Below are positions 1 through 10,751 of a stretch of 64,000 bases of DNA, one piece after another. A program made the translations under genes and the position numbers. The notes beneath the pieces were generated by a model. It did no database searches. It was not told the DNA's origin and saw only the letters and a list, made by a program, of their open reading frames with translations. The stretch's first letter is position 1, and each line of letters begins with the position of its first letter. The stretch comes from Juglans regia (Eukaryota; Streptophyta; Magnoliopsida; Fagales; Juglandaceae): NCBI RefSeq assembly GCF_001411555.2, contig NC_049902.1:14470237-14534236 (forward strand). The letters are read 5' to 3'.

Positions 1-2005
1 TTTATCTTGTGTTGATCATCCAAGCATGCACGATTTTGATTAATTTGTGCATAACTTATGAAGTTTTGATTTATTTCACCTAGACGTGAAATATGAGCAT
101 TTAGAAAACCTTGTGATAAGGATAATAAGGGAAATGCATGAATTAATTCCAGTTTTTGAAACTTTTCTTGATAAAAAAGACTAAGAGATATCATGCATGC
201 TTAAGGACTAGCTTAATAGAGATTAAGGTTTTAGCCATGATTAAGTATTGGGATGAACTTGTTCACCTAATATTAAGCTTTTAACATGTCATTAAGGATA
301 TTAGTAATTATTTTTAGTTAAAGAAATTGAATATGCATGCATTCATAAGAGTCAATAGTTGAAATTGCACTGGCATCAACTAGACTGCATGCCATGGGTT
401 GAGTGTATTTGGACTAGTTCCACTTTGGTTTTTGTAATTCGAAGTTCATAGATGGTTTTAGAATATGGAAAATATGAGGATTATGAAGTTTGGTTAAATT
501 TAGAGCTTATTTGCAAATAGTGAAAATTAAGGCCCTAGTGACAATTTTTGAAAGTTTAGGGATATTTTTTTGTAAATATCAGTTCTTGAACCCTTTTGAT
601 TATAAACATCTTCTGTAGTAGTTCAAATCCTAACTTAGTACAGCTTTGATTATAGCCGCTATGATTTTTTTTCAAACTTAGGCAGTTTGTAAGTTAGCTT
701 CTAACTTACTCCTTGATAAGTTATTTTTGATTTATTGATAAATGTCATATTCATGTTATAATTGTCATTTTGAACATGAAACATCATGTTATATGATACA
801 TTGAGTACATGACCACTTGCCTACATGACATGTGAAATTTTTATCATTTTAGCATATTGCATATAAATGTCATTTTCACATAAAAGCTTGCTACATATGC
901 ACATGTCATGAACTACATTTTTCTAGCACAGTATGAAAATATTTTTTGTCACAACTTCAAATGCTAGAATGGGGAATTATCTTAGTGGAACTCTTTTGTC
1001 TACTCTGGAGTAAAATGGAGTGGTAACTCTTGGGCTGACAAAAAAAGTCAACGGGCTTCGAATGGGTTCTTTTTAAAAAAAGTCGGAGCGAAGTCAAATG
1101 GTATGACACCTAAGGCTGGTAGGTGTATATGTTTTGATGTTATGTTATGTTACAAATGCATTGAGAACGAATCTACAAACAACGTAGTTCCAACATGAGT
1201 TGTACTACAGTCACCAACAGGTACTCACAGTGTACATGGTGAACTGTGATGATACCATATATTACGATGTTAATGTTATGGTTAATATTAAAATGATTTG
1301 TTAATGATTATTCTTAACAATGATGAATTGTTATGTCTTTTGAAAGTTGAATTGAAAAATGTTCTTTGTAAGAAAATGTGCATCAAAACTTTTCTAAAAA
1401 TGTTGAGGAATCTGGATGGGAGACAAATATTGATTTTCTGTACAACATGCATTTCATATTTATCATTTATCATTTATCATGTATGATTTACCTTTGTACA
1501 AGTTGGTTGTTAACTTACTGAGATTTCAAGCAAATCTCACCCCTTGTAGACCCACTATCATTCCACTTGGAATGATAGAAATTGTATCAAGACCTGACGA
1601 GGATGGACAAGATGGACTGATGGATCCGACTGATTGAAGAGGAGCTAGACCTCGATAGAAGATCAGATCTTATGTTGATGTTCATAGCTCTAACCCTTCG
1701 TGCTTTAGAGCGTATGAATGAATTGATCTAATCATGGAGACTTATTATTGAAAGTAGTTTGTATTGAGGATATGCTACTTTATGGTTTGAACTTATGGTG
1801 GTTATTAATATTGGGATGTTTTAGTTCATTCTGGCATAAGTTTTATTTAGTCACCCTTATTCCACTATGATATTTGCATACTATTAGTTGCATTTTAGGA
1901 TGCATTGCATATTAACAGAAATTGAACAGGGGTATATAACCTTATATTGCATGTCTCGACGCTCTAAGTCTCTGTTACATCCCAAGTAGGGGTTTGGGGG
2001 CGTCA
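1..2005 (+). mobile_element. Long Ty3/gypsy-type LTR, copy A (3' part)
   Basis: This stretch has no credible ORF. It is collinear with 8101-8879, 10113-10751 and 14214-14774, sharing the TCTTGTGTTGATCATC start, the block around 980-1100 (GGAATTATC...GTGGAACTC), the AACTTACTGAGATTTCAAG block near 1515, and the end AACAGGGGTATATAACC...GGGGGCGTCA. The end matches the start TGTGACGCCCC seen on reverse-strand relatives (8880, 22064), so the true terminus is GGGGCGTCACA, finished at 6331-6337 after an insertion. The 5' end lies outside the window. No PBS or gag follows, so I read it as a solo LTR or LTR remnant. The family assignment is inferred from termini only. Confidence 0.6.
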
Positions 2006-2362
2006 TGTAATACCCGAGTCCTACTACATAGGTCCTTACGTCATTTTATTAATTCTTTAAGTTAAATATTTTGAGATAAAGATTTTTATTACTTCCAATT
2101 ATTTTATTTTAAGATGTGTATGTTTTATTTTAAAATATGGTTTATTAAAATAAATCAAGGGTATTATTTTTAAGACTTTAAAATATTTTTCCTTAAGTCC
2201 TTCAATTTTATTTATTTAGAAAATGGTCCAATTAATCTCTACCATTGGATTGGTAGGTAAAAAACATTCTTAAGGTGGATTCATCTCCACCATCCATCTT
2301 CCAAGCTTAGATGATAAGTTTTGACCAAGGCAAAAGTTTGTCCCCACCCTTTCACCCGTTTA

Positions 2363-2828
2363 GAGCATTGGCAATGGACTAGCCAAATGTCAATGCAAGT
2401 CCAAACTTTAGCTAGATATGAGAAAAAGTCTCCACATTGGACTAGCCAATGGTCCAAAGCTTAAGACTTGATGAATAGTAAATCTTAACTCCTCTCCAAA
2501 TATGGCTAGCTACTATTCACAATGGAAATCAATATTTAATTATTAAATCACTTCCCTCTCTCTTTGAATGGTAAAAACATGCATGGCAAGCACATTATTT
2601 CTATTGATTGATAGAGTAGACACATTATTTCTACAAACTATGAAGATCTAAAAAATATATAAATTGTATTTGCAAAAAAAAAAATAATAATAATATAATA
2701 TTATTATTTTAACTTTATAATGGCTAGTCCAATGTGGACTCACCTAGTCAAAAATTGATATTATAGCTAAAAATTGAAATTCTAGCCAAATTTTAGACTT
2801 AACAATGGCTAGACCATTGCCAATGCTC
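2363..2828. mobile_element. Tourist-like MITE (466 bp), TTA duplication
   Basis: The terminal inverted repeats are GAGCATTGGCAATGG..TAGCCA on the left and its reverse complement ending CCATTGCCAATGCTC on the right. TTA flanks both ends (2360-2362 and 2829-2831). A 3-bp TTA/TAA duplication with TIRs and no ORF is the signature of PIF/Harbinger-derived MITEs. The interior is AT-rich and repeats the phrase 'actagccaatg' in subterminal positions. It is nested in the 2006-6330 element. Confidence 0.75.
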
Positions 2829-3951
2829 TTAGGCTTCTAAGGAAAGCCATTAAGCCTTTGACCCACGAGCTTCCTAAGGAAGCTATTGCATCCATCGTCC
2901 AAGTCAACAAAGAGAAAAAAAAATAAATAAAAACTAATCCTAAGCAATTTTCCCACCAACCCGTTGGTCAAGGCTACACAAAAAGACAAAATCAATTTCC
3001 TTAGTTCCTTTACCGTAGCTTCCTCCATAAGCCAAATTAAATTCTCTGTTCTTCTCTTACACGTCGGTTCCAAGGGACAAGAAAGCAATTCCCCTTCTTC
3101 CTCTTGCACCCACCGATAGCTAGAACAAGGAAAGGAAGAAAATACTTCCAGCCCTCACCGTGTAACAAACCTTTCTCTCCCATTCCATTTCTCTCTCAAT
3201 CTCAAGCCAAGCTTCCAAGTTTCTTCCTTCTCAAGAGGGAAATAGTAAGGTAAGAGCATCCTCAACCCTCTTCCTTGAGTATTTCGAAACCTAGCCATAG
3301 TTTAATCAAGTGGGTTTCTATTGATAGATTATTGATGTTCGGTTTTGGACTTCCAGCCAAAGGCTTCGTATATCCTCTGTTTTCCTAAGCCGAATCTATC
3401 TCCATTCTCCTCATTTTCATGTTTCGGAAGGTTTTCACCAAAGGTAAAACTCTAAACTCGACCCACTCGGTTTTGTTGATGTTGGGAGACCTATTTAGTT
3501 GTCTTAACTTGAATCTTGATCTTTAGTTGTTGTCTATGTGTTGGCAAACATCAATGCTCTGTTCTTTTGGCAAAGCCGAGCATATTGAAGCTGTTATGCT
3601 GTATATTTTCTACCTTTAGAAAATACATATTTTTTCTATTTGACTTGGAAGATTAATTGATATGTTGTGTATATATATATGAAGAAACTGTGTGTGTTCA
3701 TGCCCTGTTGGAGTGTTCCAGCCGTGTGTTTCTTATTATTGGGATGACATAATTTCTGGTTTAAGCTTATTAGTCACAAGTCCTGTTTTGGTATGGGATA
3801 AGTCCTGTTTTGGTGTTAAAAGTCATGTCTTTAGGTGTTAAAAATTATGGAGTTAAAGTTTATAGTTTAGACATGTTTTCCTAAGATTTTTGGCCTAAGT
3901 AAGCCACCAAGACTTTTAAATTAAATTGGTAAGCTTACTTAGAAACTCTAA

Positions 3952-4195
3952 GGCCTTGTTTGTTTTCCAAAAACATCTCATCTCATCTCATCTCATCTCA
4001 TCTCATCTCATCTCACCTCATCATTACAACTTTCTCAAATTCCCACACAAAATAAAATAAACAATTCAACTTTTTCAAATCCCAAAACACAATAATATTA
4101 AAAAATATATTTTAATAATATTTTATTCAACTTTTTAACTTTAATCTCAACTCATCTCATCTCATCTCATCTCATCTCTGAAAACAAACGGGCCC
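3952..4195 (-). mobile_element. GATGAGATG-type Tourist-like MITE, copy 1
   Basis: TIRs are GGCCTTGTTTGTTTTCC and the reverse complement of GAAAACAAACGGGCCC, flanked by TAA (3949-3951 and 4196-4198). The subterminal arms are (TCATC)n runs. The core carries AATAATATTTTATTCAACTTT and CAAATTCCCACACAAAATA, the reverse-strand version of the core in copies at 28961, 31960, 32792 and 61627. It is non-coding. The (TCATC) arm expanded to about eight units here, against one to three in the others. Confidence 0.75.
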
Positions 4196-5499
4196 TAAGT
4201 TGTCAAGAGTTTGTATCCTTATATTTGTGCTATGTTTCAAAAAATACATGAGGTTTCCTTGAGTTCTACCACTCTTGTACTAGTTAATTGTATGATTGAT
4301 ATTTGATTAAGTAAGGGATGTTTAAGACCATGAAAACATTGAGACTTGCTAGCTGTCCATGCACTACAAAAACTAGAAAACAGGTTCTGTTTTGGAAGCC
4401 TAAGCCAATCACTTTACCTTTGCTTAACCTTACCCCTTCTCGTTTAATCAAAGATAAACTTTAGCATGAAAAACCATTGGAGAATGAGTGACAAAACCAA
4501 CTCTCTTATGAGCATTACCTCTTGTGGGATCTATCTTCCATATGATGATGCAAAACTGTCAAAATGCCCTCCTTTATGAAAATTCCAGATTTATAGCACC
4601 TCTTCATTTTAACTTATGATTTCCATCTATTACCATTATAGAAAACAATAGCCTTTAAGAAATGGACAGCAAGCAAGCCTCATACTTTCATAGGTACTTA
4701 AATATTGTAATGAAGATACTAAGAGTTGACTTAGTGCCATGTATGTAGCTAAATAGGTTAAGGAAGACGTCTTAATTCCACTTGGAATTTAAGTGAGCAC
4801 GTATGGGTATTAGATAGTCAAGTCTTAAGTGAAATGAATATTAATATGTTTATTTCATTTCATTGAATAGGAGTTTATTTTCAAGATTCAAGGAACTTAC
4901 TTGTAAAGCCATGAGGTAAGTAGCTATGACCATGCTCCTTACACACAAAGCTCTTTTATGAAAAAGTCTCTCTCTCTCTTTCCAAATGTTTCTCTTATGA
5001 AAGAATAGATGCATGTATAGTATGTATAAGCCTTTCTTGGTAACCCCTGTTAAGTACCTTGTCAATTACCATTGTGTGTATGTAAGGTAATGCATCATGA
5101 GATTTTATGCATGCTCTCTCAAATAATTATGCCGTACCTATATGTATCATGACATGAAACATTCCTTTCAAAGAAACGCATATGCATTGGCACTAAATGA
5201 AGATGATGAAAACGTTACTTTTTCTAAAGAAAGGAAAGGAAAAGGAATGAAAGCATGGATGTATGAATGTACGTAATGGCCACATGTATGAAAACGGTAC
5301 CAAATGAATGGGCAGATTGCAATGCCAGGTAAGTAGTACTGGAAGTGCACCTAGTGCTGCCCCCCATGAAAAAGGGGTTCCCAACCTGCGGCCGCGGGAG
5401 GGAATCCAGGTCCAAAAGACCGCTAACCCTAACACGCGGGGCGTAATAGTGTGTACTGGCCCAAGAAAGTGAAACGTGAAGCAAAGCCATTTCTAAATA

Positions 5500-5645
5500 A
5501 TGTTATGCATGAAAGCAAGTAATGTTTATGCATGAAAAGTATAGTTAAGCATAAAAGTACAGTTATGCATGAAAGTTATGCATGAAAGTACAGTACAGCT
5601 ATGCATGAAAAGTACAGTTATTCTTAAATTGTTACGCATGAAAGC
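5500..5645 (+). repeat. Short irregular minisatellite (TATGCATGAAAAGTACAGT)
   Basis: About six imperfect repeats of a core reading GTTATGCATGAAAGTACAGT, with units of roughly 15-30 bp, inside the 2006-6330 LTR-like element. No coding potential. Confidence 0.6.
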
Positions 5646-6337
5646 ATTGTCAAGAATTAGCAAATATTGATGTATGCATGTTTTCAAAGGAAAAGATTAT
5701 GTGATTAATAAGTTAACGGCATGGTGTACTGCTTACTGAGTATTAAACTCACTTTGTGTTTATGTTTTAAACGTCCAGGTATGAATGATGAGGCTGTGGA
5801 GCTAGGCACTGCTGAGGAGGGAAGGGTTGATGCTTAGTATTCCCTGTCGGTTCGGTTTAATGATAATCGTTATGTTTTATGTTTTATGATGGGTCCCATG
5901 TCGGGACATTTTATTGGTTTGACTTAAAGACAATATGTCCTTGGGCATGATGTATATATTGAGGTGAGATGATAGTAATAGTGTAACTTCTATAGTGGGG
6001 TGATGGTAACCCCACATAAGAAGGTTAAACGTATTTTGGATATGTTGTAGGGACGGAGTCCCCTTTTTATTGGAACTAGTGATGTTTTAAATGAATGAAT
6101 GGTGGACTCTGAGAGTCCTTTGGTAATATGTTGAACAGATTGTCTATCAGGTGCTTACTTTTAAATTAGAAACGCAGTGTACATGCATGACATGTTCACG
6201 CCCATCCCTTTACCCTCGTAGAAAATAAAATAAAATAAAATAAAGAAATACATGCTAATATTAATAAGAAAGAACAGGTCACGTGTCGCGACCACGTCCC
6301 AGTCATAGGACTTGGGGCGGGGTTGTGACACGTCACA

Positions 6338-8879
6338 CCAAGAAAGACCTAAGATTAGGACCCAACCTAATAGGCCTTTGAATCCGTGGATAGGCCCCAC
6401 AAATCTAGACATAAGGTCCATATAATAACCCACTCCAAAGCCAACAACCAAGGCTTGCACATTTGGCCCAACAAAAGCCCAACCCTTGAAGCCTAAAGCC
6501 TTGTCTTTTATTTCATTCTTCCAATTAGAGCCCACATACGACATAGCATGGATCTCCCTTAAACCCAAGATGAACTACACGCCCCTAGGATTCCCTCCCC
6601 CCCCCCCCCTCCCCAACCATAGTTAAGCTTCTAACAGGAATTAAGAAGCACTACTCATCACACAAATGAATAGTAACCCACACCATGATTTTTGCATAGT
6701 TTTCTTTAAATTATTTTTTCTTCACATTTATGATCTGAAATTTTTAGATTTTATAATCGTTTCAAATCACTCTTAGACAACACTTGGAGGTTAGAACTAA
6801 CCCAATCCATGTCAATTGGAACCAAGCCTTGACAATACCAACACAACCACCAATGGGCACCCTTGGTGCATCACCATGCACACCTAATCAAACCAAACCC
6901 AAAACCCATGCCTTTTCCACAAATTTTAAAAGACTTTTCTTCCCTTTAAACCCTCATTATTTCACCTAAAAACTAACCTAGGTGAAGGCCAAAACAATTC
7001 CATATGCCAAGACAAAAATCCCAACTGTTTGCATAGAAACTTGAAAGCTTGACTAGCCAAACTACACCTTCATCTTCAAGAATTGTATGCACCTTTTTAC
7101 CTCACCTCCACATGCCACCCCTTTCATTTTTTCCCTTGGAAGTGCTTCAAATTGTATTATTTTTATACTTGCCCAATCCCATTTTAAGGACCTTAAACCG
7201 TTTGGCAATCAAAGAGGCACACACTTGAACCACTCGGCTTAACCACCTCTCTTTTCACCTCTTTGATTTTTTGCTCAAGCATTATCACTTGGTAGCCACT
7301 CATGTCTCTCTTCCTCACCTGAAAAATTCTTCAAATTAAGGCCATAATACCCCCAAATCAAACTAAGAGAATGGGACAAAAGAGTATCAAAAATCTGGAC
7401 AGCTTTGAAGGAACCCAAAACCGTTGGCCGTGGTTTGATTTCTTTGTGAATTTTTGTTTTATTTTTCTGCACCAATGCAGCCACTGCACCTATGGGCTTC
7501 TTCTACCTCCTTTCCAAGGTTCAATCATGAAGATTCAGGGTCATTGTTCAGCTGACCAAGCTATGACACAAAGCTTCGAATGCAATCAACACACCACCTC
7601 CCACACACACCAATCACATTCACTTCCTTGGAGCCAAAACCAACACCCCCTTTGCCTCACACCCTCCATTGAGTCCTATAAATACCTCCCCTTATCTTTC
7701 ACTTCTTCACACAACTCTCTCTAGCTTTCCTTTGGTGTTCTTGAGAGCAAAGCATTCAAAGTATGAGAAAAGGTTGAAATCGAGTAGCTTGAGGGAGGTT
7801 CTTAGCATGAGTTGAGTTTTGAGAGCTCAAGGGGCACGAATTTTGGTAAGTGATCTTGCCTTATCTCTTTTTTAATGTTAGATTAACATGTTAGGTTTTG
7901 AACCATGGCATGAGAATGAAATTTTGATTGAGTTACATGATGTTTTACTCAAGGTGTTGCATATCAGTTCAGATTTGGAGTTTTTCTTGAATAAACTGTT
8001 TTGGATAAAATTTTAGTCATGGCATGTCTTGATATGATCTTATATGTTTTACTATTGAAGGTTTAAATTTTAGGAAAACAACATGTCTTGAAAGGTTTGT
8101 AATCCAATATCTTGTGTTGATCATCTAAGTATTCGGCTTACCCTTGTATGAGAATGATCTTGCATATCATGTTCTATTTCCTCAAGGATGGCCTTATAAA
8201 CCTCTAGGAACCAATTATCATCATGTTATGCATTGAAATGCATGATTTCTTTAGGCTTTAAAACTTGCATTGACAAAGAGAAGCTAGAAACATCATACAT
8301 ACATGCAGTTTAAAGGTTTTTGAATGATTTGATATTATTCAATGCCTAAGTGTTGGGATGAACTCATGTGGTATTATTCTAAGTTTTAAACATGTTTCAA
8401 GATCAATTTTATGGATTTATGTTTAATGGAATTGGATCACACATGCATGCAAAGAAGCTATAGATTTGAAATCAACAAATGGTCACCAAATGGCATGCCA
8501 TGGGTTGGATGATTTTAACATAGTAGTTGGCTGAGTTTTGCAATTTTAAAGTCATATATGGATTTAGAACATAGAAAATATATGTTTCGTGAAGTTTGGT
8601 GAATTTTGGAGAAAAAATGCAAATAGTGAAAAATTAGGGCCTTAGTGCCAATTTGGCCAGTATAGGGGCAATTTTATAAATATTGATTTGTGAACCCTTT
8701 TGATTATGAATATCTTCCTTAGTTTTGCAGTTCCTAATATAGAATAACTCTTACAACCGCATCAATTCTCTAGGCACCTAGAAAGGTGGTAAGTTGGCCT
8801 CTAACTTACACTTTGATAGTTTATTTATGATTTATTGATAAATGTCACATTTAGGATATAAATGTCATTTGAGTGTGAA
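6338..8879 (+). mobile_element. LTR copy B, first segment (U3 to mid-LTR)
   Basis: Its downstream half is collinear with copy A: 8101-8879 matches window bases 1-770. The upstream half looks like an LTR U3/R, with a TATA box at 7677, a C/T-rich leader (CTTTCACTTCTTCACACAACTCTCTC) and then a long AT-rich non-coding stretch. The ORFs here (for example 117 codons at 7371) have no recognisable domain and cross the TATA box. A 13-base poly-C run lies at 6597-6609. The 5' boundary is unclear: the sequence directly abuts the end of copy A at about 6337 with no obvious TG start. Confidence 0.5.
7677..7684 (+). promoter_or_regulatory. TATA box of LTR copy B
   Basis: TATAAATA, followed about 30-40 bp downstream by a pyrimidine-rich leader, as in plant LTR promoters. 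The reverse-strand relative at 10752-14213 has a similarly placed TATA. Confidence 0.45.
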
Positions 8880-10112
8880 TGTGACGCCCCAACCTCCGCT
8901 TGAGATGGAACGGATAGAGTATAGAAACATGCAACACAAGGTTACATATCCCTTTGTTCATGACAGTTAATATGCAATGAATCCTAAAAATGCAACTAGC
9001 AATATGCAATAATCATAACGGAAAAATAGGTGACTAAAAACACTCATGCCAGAATAAGTTAAAACATCCCAATATCATTAATAATCATCATATGTTCAGA
9101 TCATAAGGTAGCATATCATTAATACAAAGAGTTTTACTACTCTTCATTGCACACGCCACACTTATTTTTACTTATTTTTAGTTTTTAATTTTTTTTTTAT
9201 TTTATTCTTCCTAAACTAATTTATTTCTTCTACTCATCATCCATATACCACACATTTAGTAAGAGAAAAAAATTAAAAAAAATTATGTGTGGTGTGTGGT
9301 GTGAGGATGATAAGTAGGATTTTTCTAATACAAATACTTTTAATAAGTCTCCAAAACTACATCAACTGCTTCATGTGCTCTAAAGTACGAAAGTTTAGAG
9401 TTATAAACATCAAATAAGATCTAATCTTTTGTCGAGATCCAGCTCCTCTTCAATTAGTCAAATCCACTGGTCCATCCTTGTCGAGTCATCAGACAACTCC
9501 TATCATTTCGAGTGGAATGATAGTGGGTCCACAAGAGGTGAGATTTACTTGAAATCTCAGTAAGTTAAACAACCAGCGTGCACAAAGATAAATTATGCAT
9601 GATAAATGATAAACATGATATGCTGCCATCCAGATTCCTCAACATTTTCAGAAAAACTTTGATGCACATTTTCTTACAAAGAACATTTTTCAATTCAACT
9701 TTCAAAAGCATAACATTACGTAAGCAACATCATTAACAATAACATTTATACTTAACAACATAACGTATGGCATCATCACAGTTCCCCATATGCACTGTTA
9801 GTACCTGCTAGTGACCGTAGTATAACTCACATTGAAACTACGTTGTCTGCAAACTCATTCTCAATACATTGGTAACATAATATAACGTCATAACATATAC
9901 ATCCACCAACTTTAGGTGTCATAACATTTGTCTTCGCTCTAGCATTCCTTAAAAGGAACCCATTTGAAACTCGTTAACTATTATTCGTCAACCCAAGGGT
10001 TACTACTCCAGAGTGGATAGAGGAGTTCCACTAAGATAATTTCTCACCCTAGCCTTTGGGGTCGTGACAAAAATGCTTAAGTCTTAAAGGGTTTTTTAGG
10101 TGGGGTGTTATA
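8880..10112 (-). mobile_element. Reverse-strand solo LTR (1.23 kb) nested in copy B
   Basis: On the plus strand it starts TGTGACGCCCCAACC and ends GGTGGGGTGTTATA, so it has inverted TG..CA-like termini. The flanks are GTGAA (8875-8879) and ATGAA (10113-10117), a 5-bp duplication with one mismatch. The uninterrupted order is seen in copy A at about 765-785, where CATGAAACATCATG is continuous. Read on the minus strand it contains the same blocks as the end of copy A (CTTACTGAGATTTCAAG, CATTCCACTCGAAATGATAG), so it is a shorter relative of the same LTR family in opposite orientation. It carries a MITE at 9129. Confidence 0.7.
9129..9325. mobile_element. Mutator-like MITE (197 bp) with 9-bp duplication
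   Basis: It is flanked by TAATACAAA at 9120-9128 and 9326-9334, a 9-bp duplication typical of MULEs. The ends are imperfect inverted repeats (GAGTTTTACTACTCTTCAT against GAAAAATCCTACTTATCAT). The body is a hairpin of CACACGCCACACTTATTTTT against GTGTGGTGTGAGGATG. The homologous site in LTR copy A (about 1755-1775, opposite orientation) has no insert. No ORF. Confidence 0.75.
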
Positions 10113-10751
10113 ATGAAACATCATATTATATGATACATCATTGAGCATTTGATTACTTGCTCACATGACATGTAAAATTTCTCACCATTTTAGTATATTT
10201 CATAGAAATGTCATTTTCACATGAAGCTTACTACTTACACACATGTCATGAAATGCATTTGTTTCAAGCATTGCATGAAAATAAATTTTGCCACGACCCC
10301 AAAGGCTAGGATGGGGAATTATCCTAGTAGAACTCCTCTGTCCATTTTGGAGTGAGTAAAAATGGAGTGGTAACCTTTGGGTTGACGAAAAACAGGCAAC
10401 AAGTTTGAAATGGGTTCTTTTTAAGGAATGATGGAGTGAAATCATTTTTGTCACCTAATGTTGGTGGGTGCATATGTTATAATGTTATGTTACAATGAAA
10501 TGTTATGACCAATGCATTGTGTTACGATGTCTGTAGACAAAGACGTAGTTTCGACATAAGTTATACTACGGTCACTGGCAGGTACTCATAGTGCAGGTAT
10601 GAAATGTTCTCTTTTGAAATGTCATATTTTTTAAATGAGAAGGTGAAAAATGTTCTCTAAAAGAAAATGTGCATTAAATTTTTTCTGAGAAATGTTGAGG
10701 AATCTAGATAGGAGATAAATATAGATTTTTCTGCATGGCATGCATCTCATG
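10113..10751 (+). mobile_element. LTR copy B, middle segment
   Basis: Continues copy B after the 8880-10112 insertion and is collinear with bases about 775-1455 of copy A. It shares the GGATGGGGAATTATCCTAGT block, the GTCAACGGGCTTCG-like block and the AATGTTGAGGAATCT block. It is cut again at 10751 by another insertion. Non-coding. Confidence 0.6.

Larger units (their letters stand above)
2006..6330 (+). mobile_element. 4.3-kb LTR-like element with CGTCA target duplication
   Basis: The element starts TGTAATACCC and ends GGTTGTGACA, so it has TG...CA with inverted short termini. It is flanked by CGTCA at 2001-2005 and 6331-6335, a perfect 5-bp duplication as expected of an LTR-retrotransposon integrase. 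Removing it rejoins GGGGGCGTCA|CACC, the natural end of LTR copy A, which supports the boundaries. It holds two MITEs and a short minisatellite but no gag/pol ORF, so it is best read as a solo LTR, enlarged to 4.3 kb by later insertions. The CTTACTGAG block near 5735 is similar to the one in copy A and suggests a forward orientation. Confidence 0.65.

Noticed and set aside
6161..6568. 135-codon reverse ORF across the end of the 2006-6330 element
   Set aside because: It crosses an element boundary defined by the CGTCA duplication and has no domain, so it cannot be an old gene.
7371..7724. 117-codon forward ORF
   Set aside because: It runs through the LTR TATA box and leader. His/Ser/Thr-rich composition only, no family signature.
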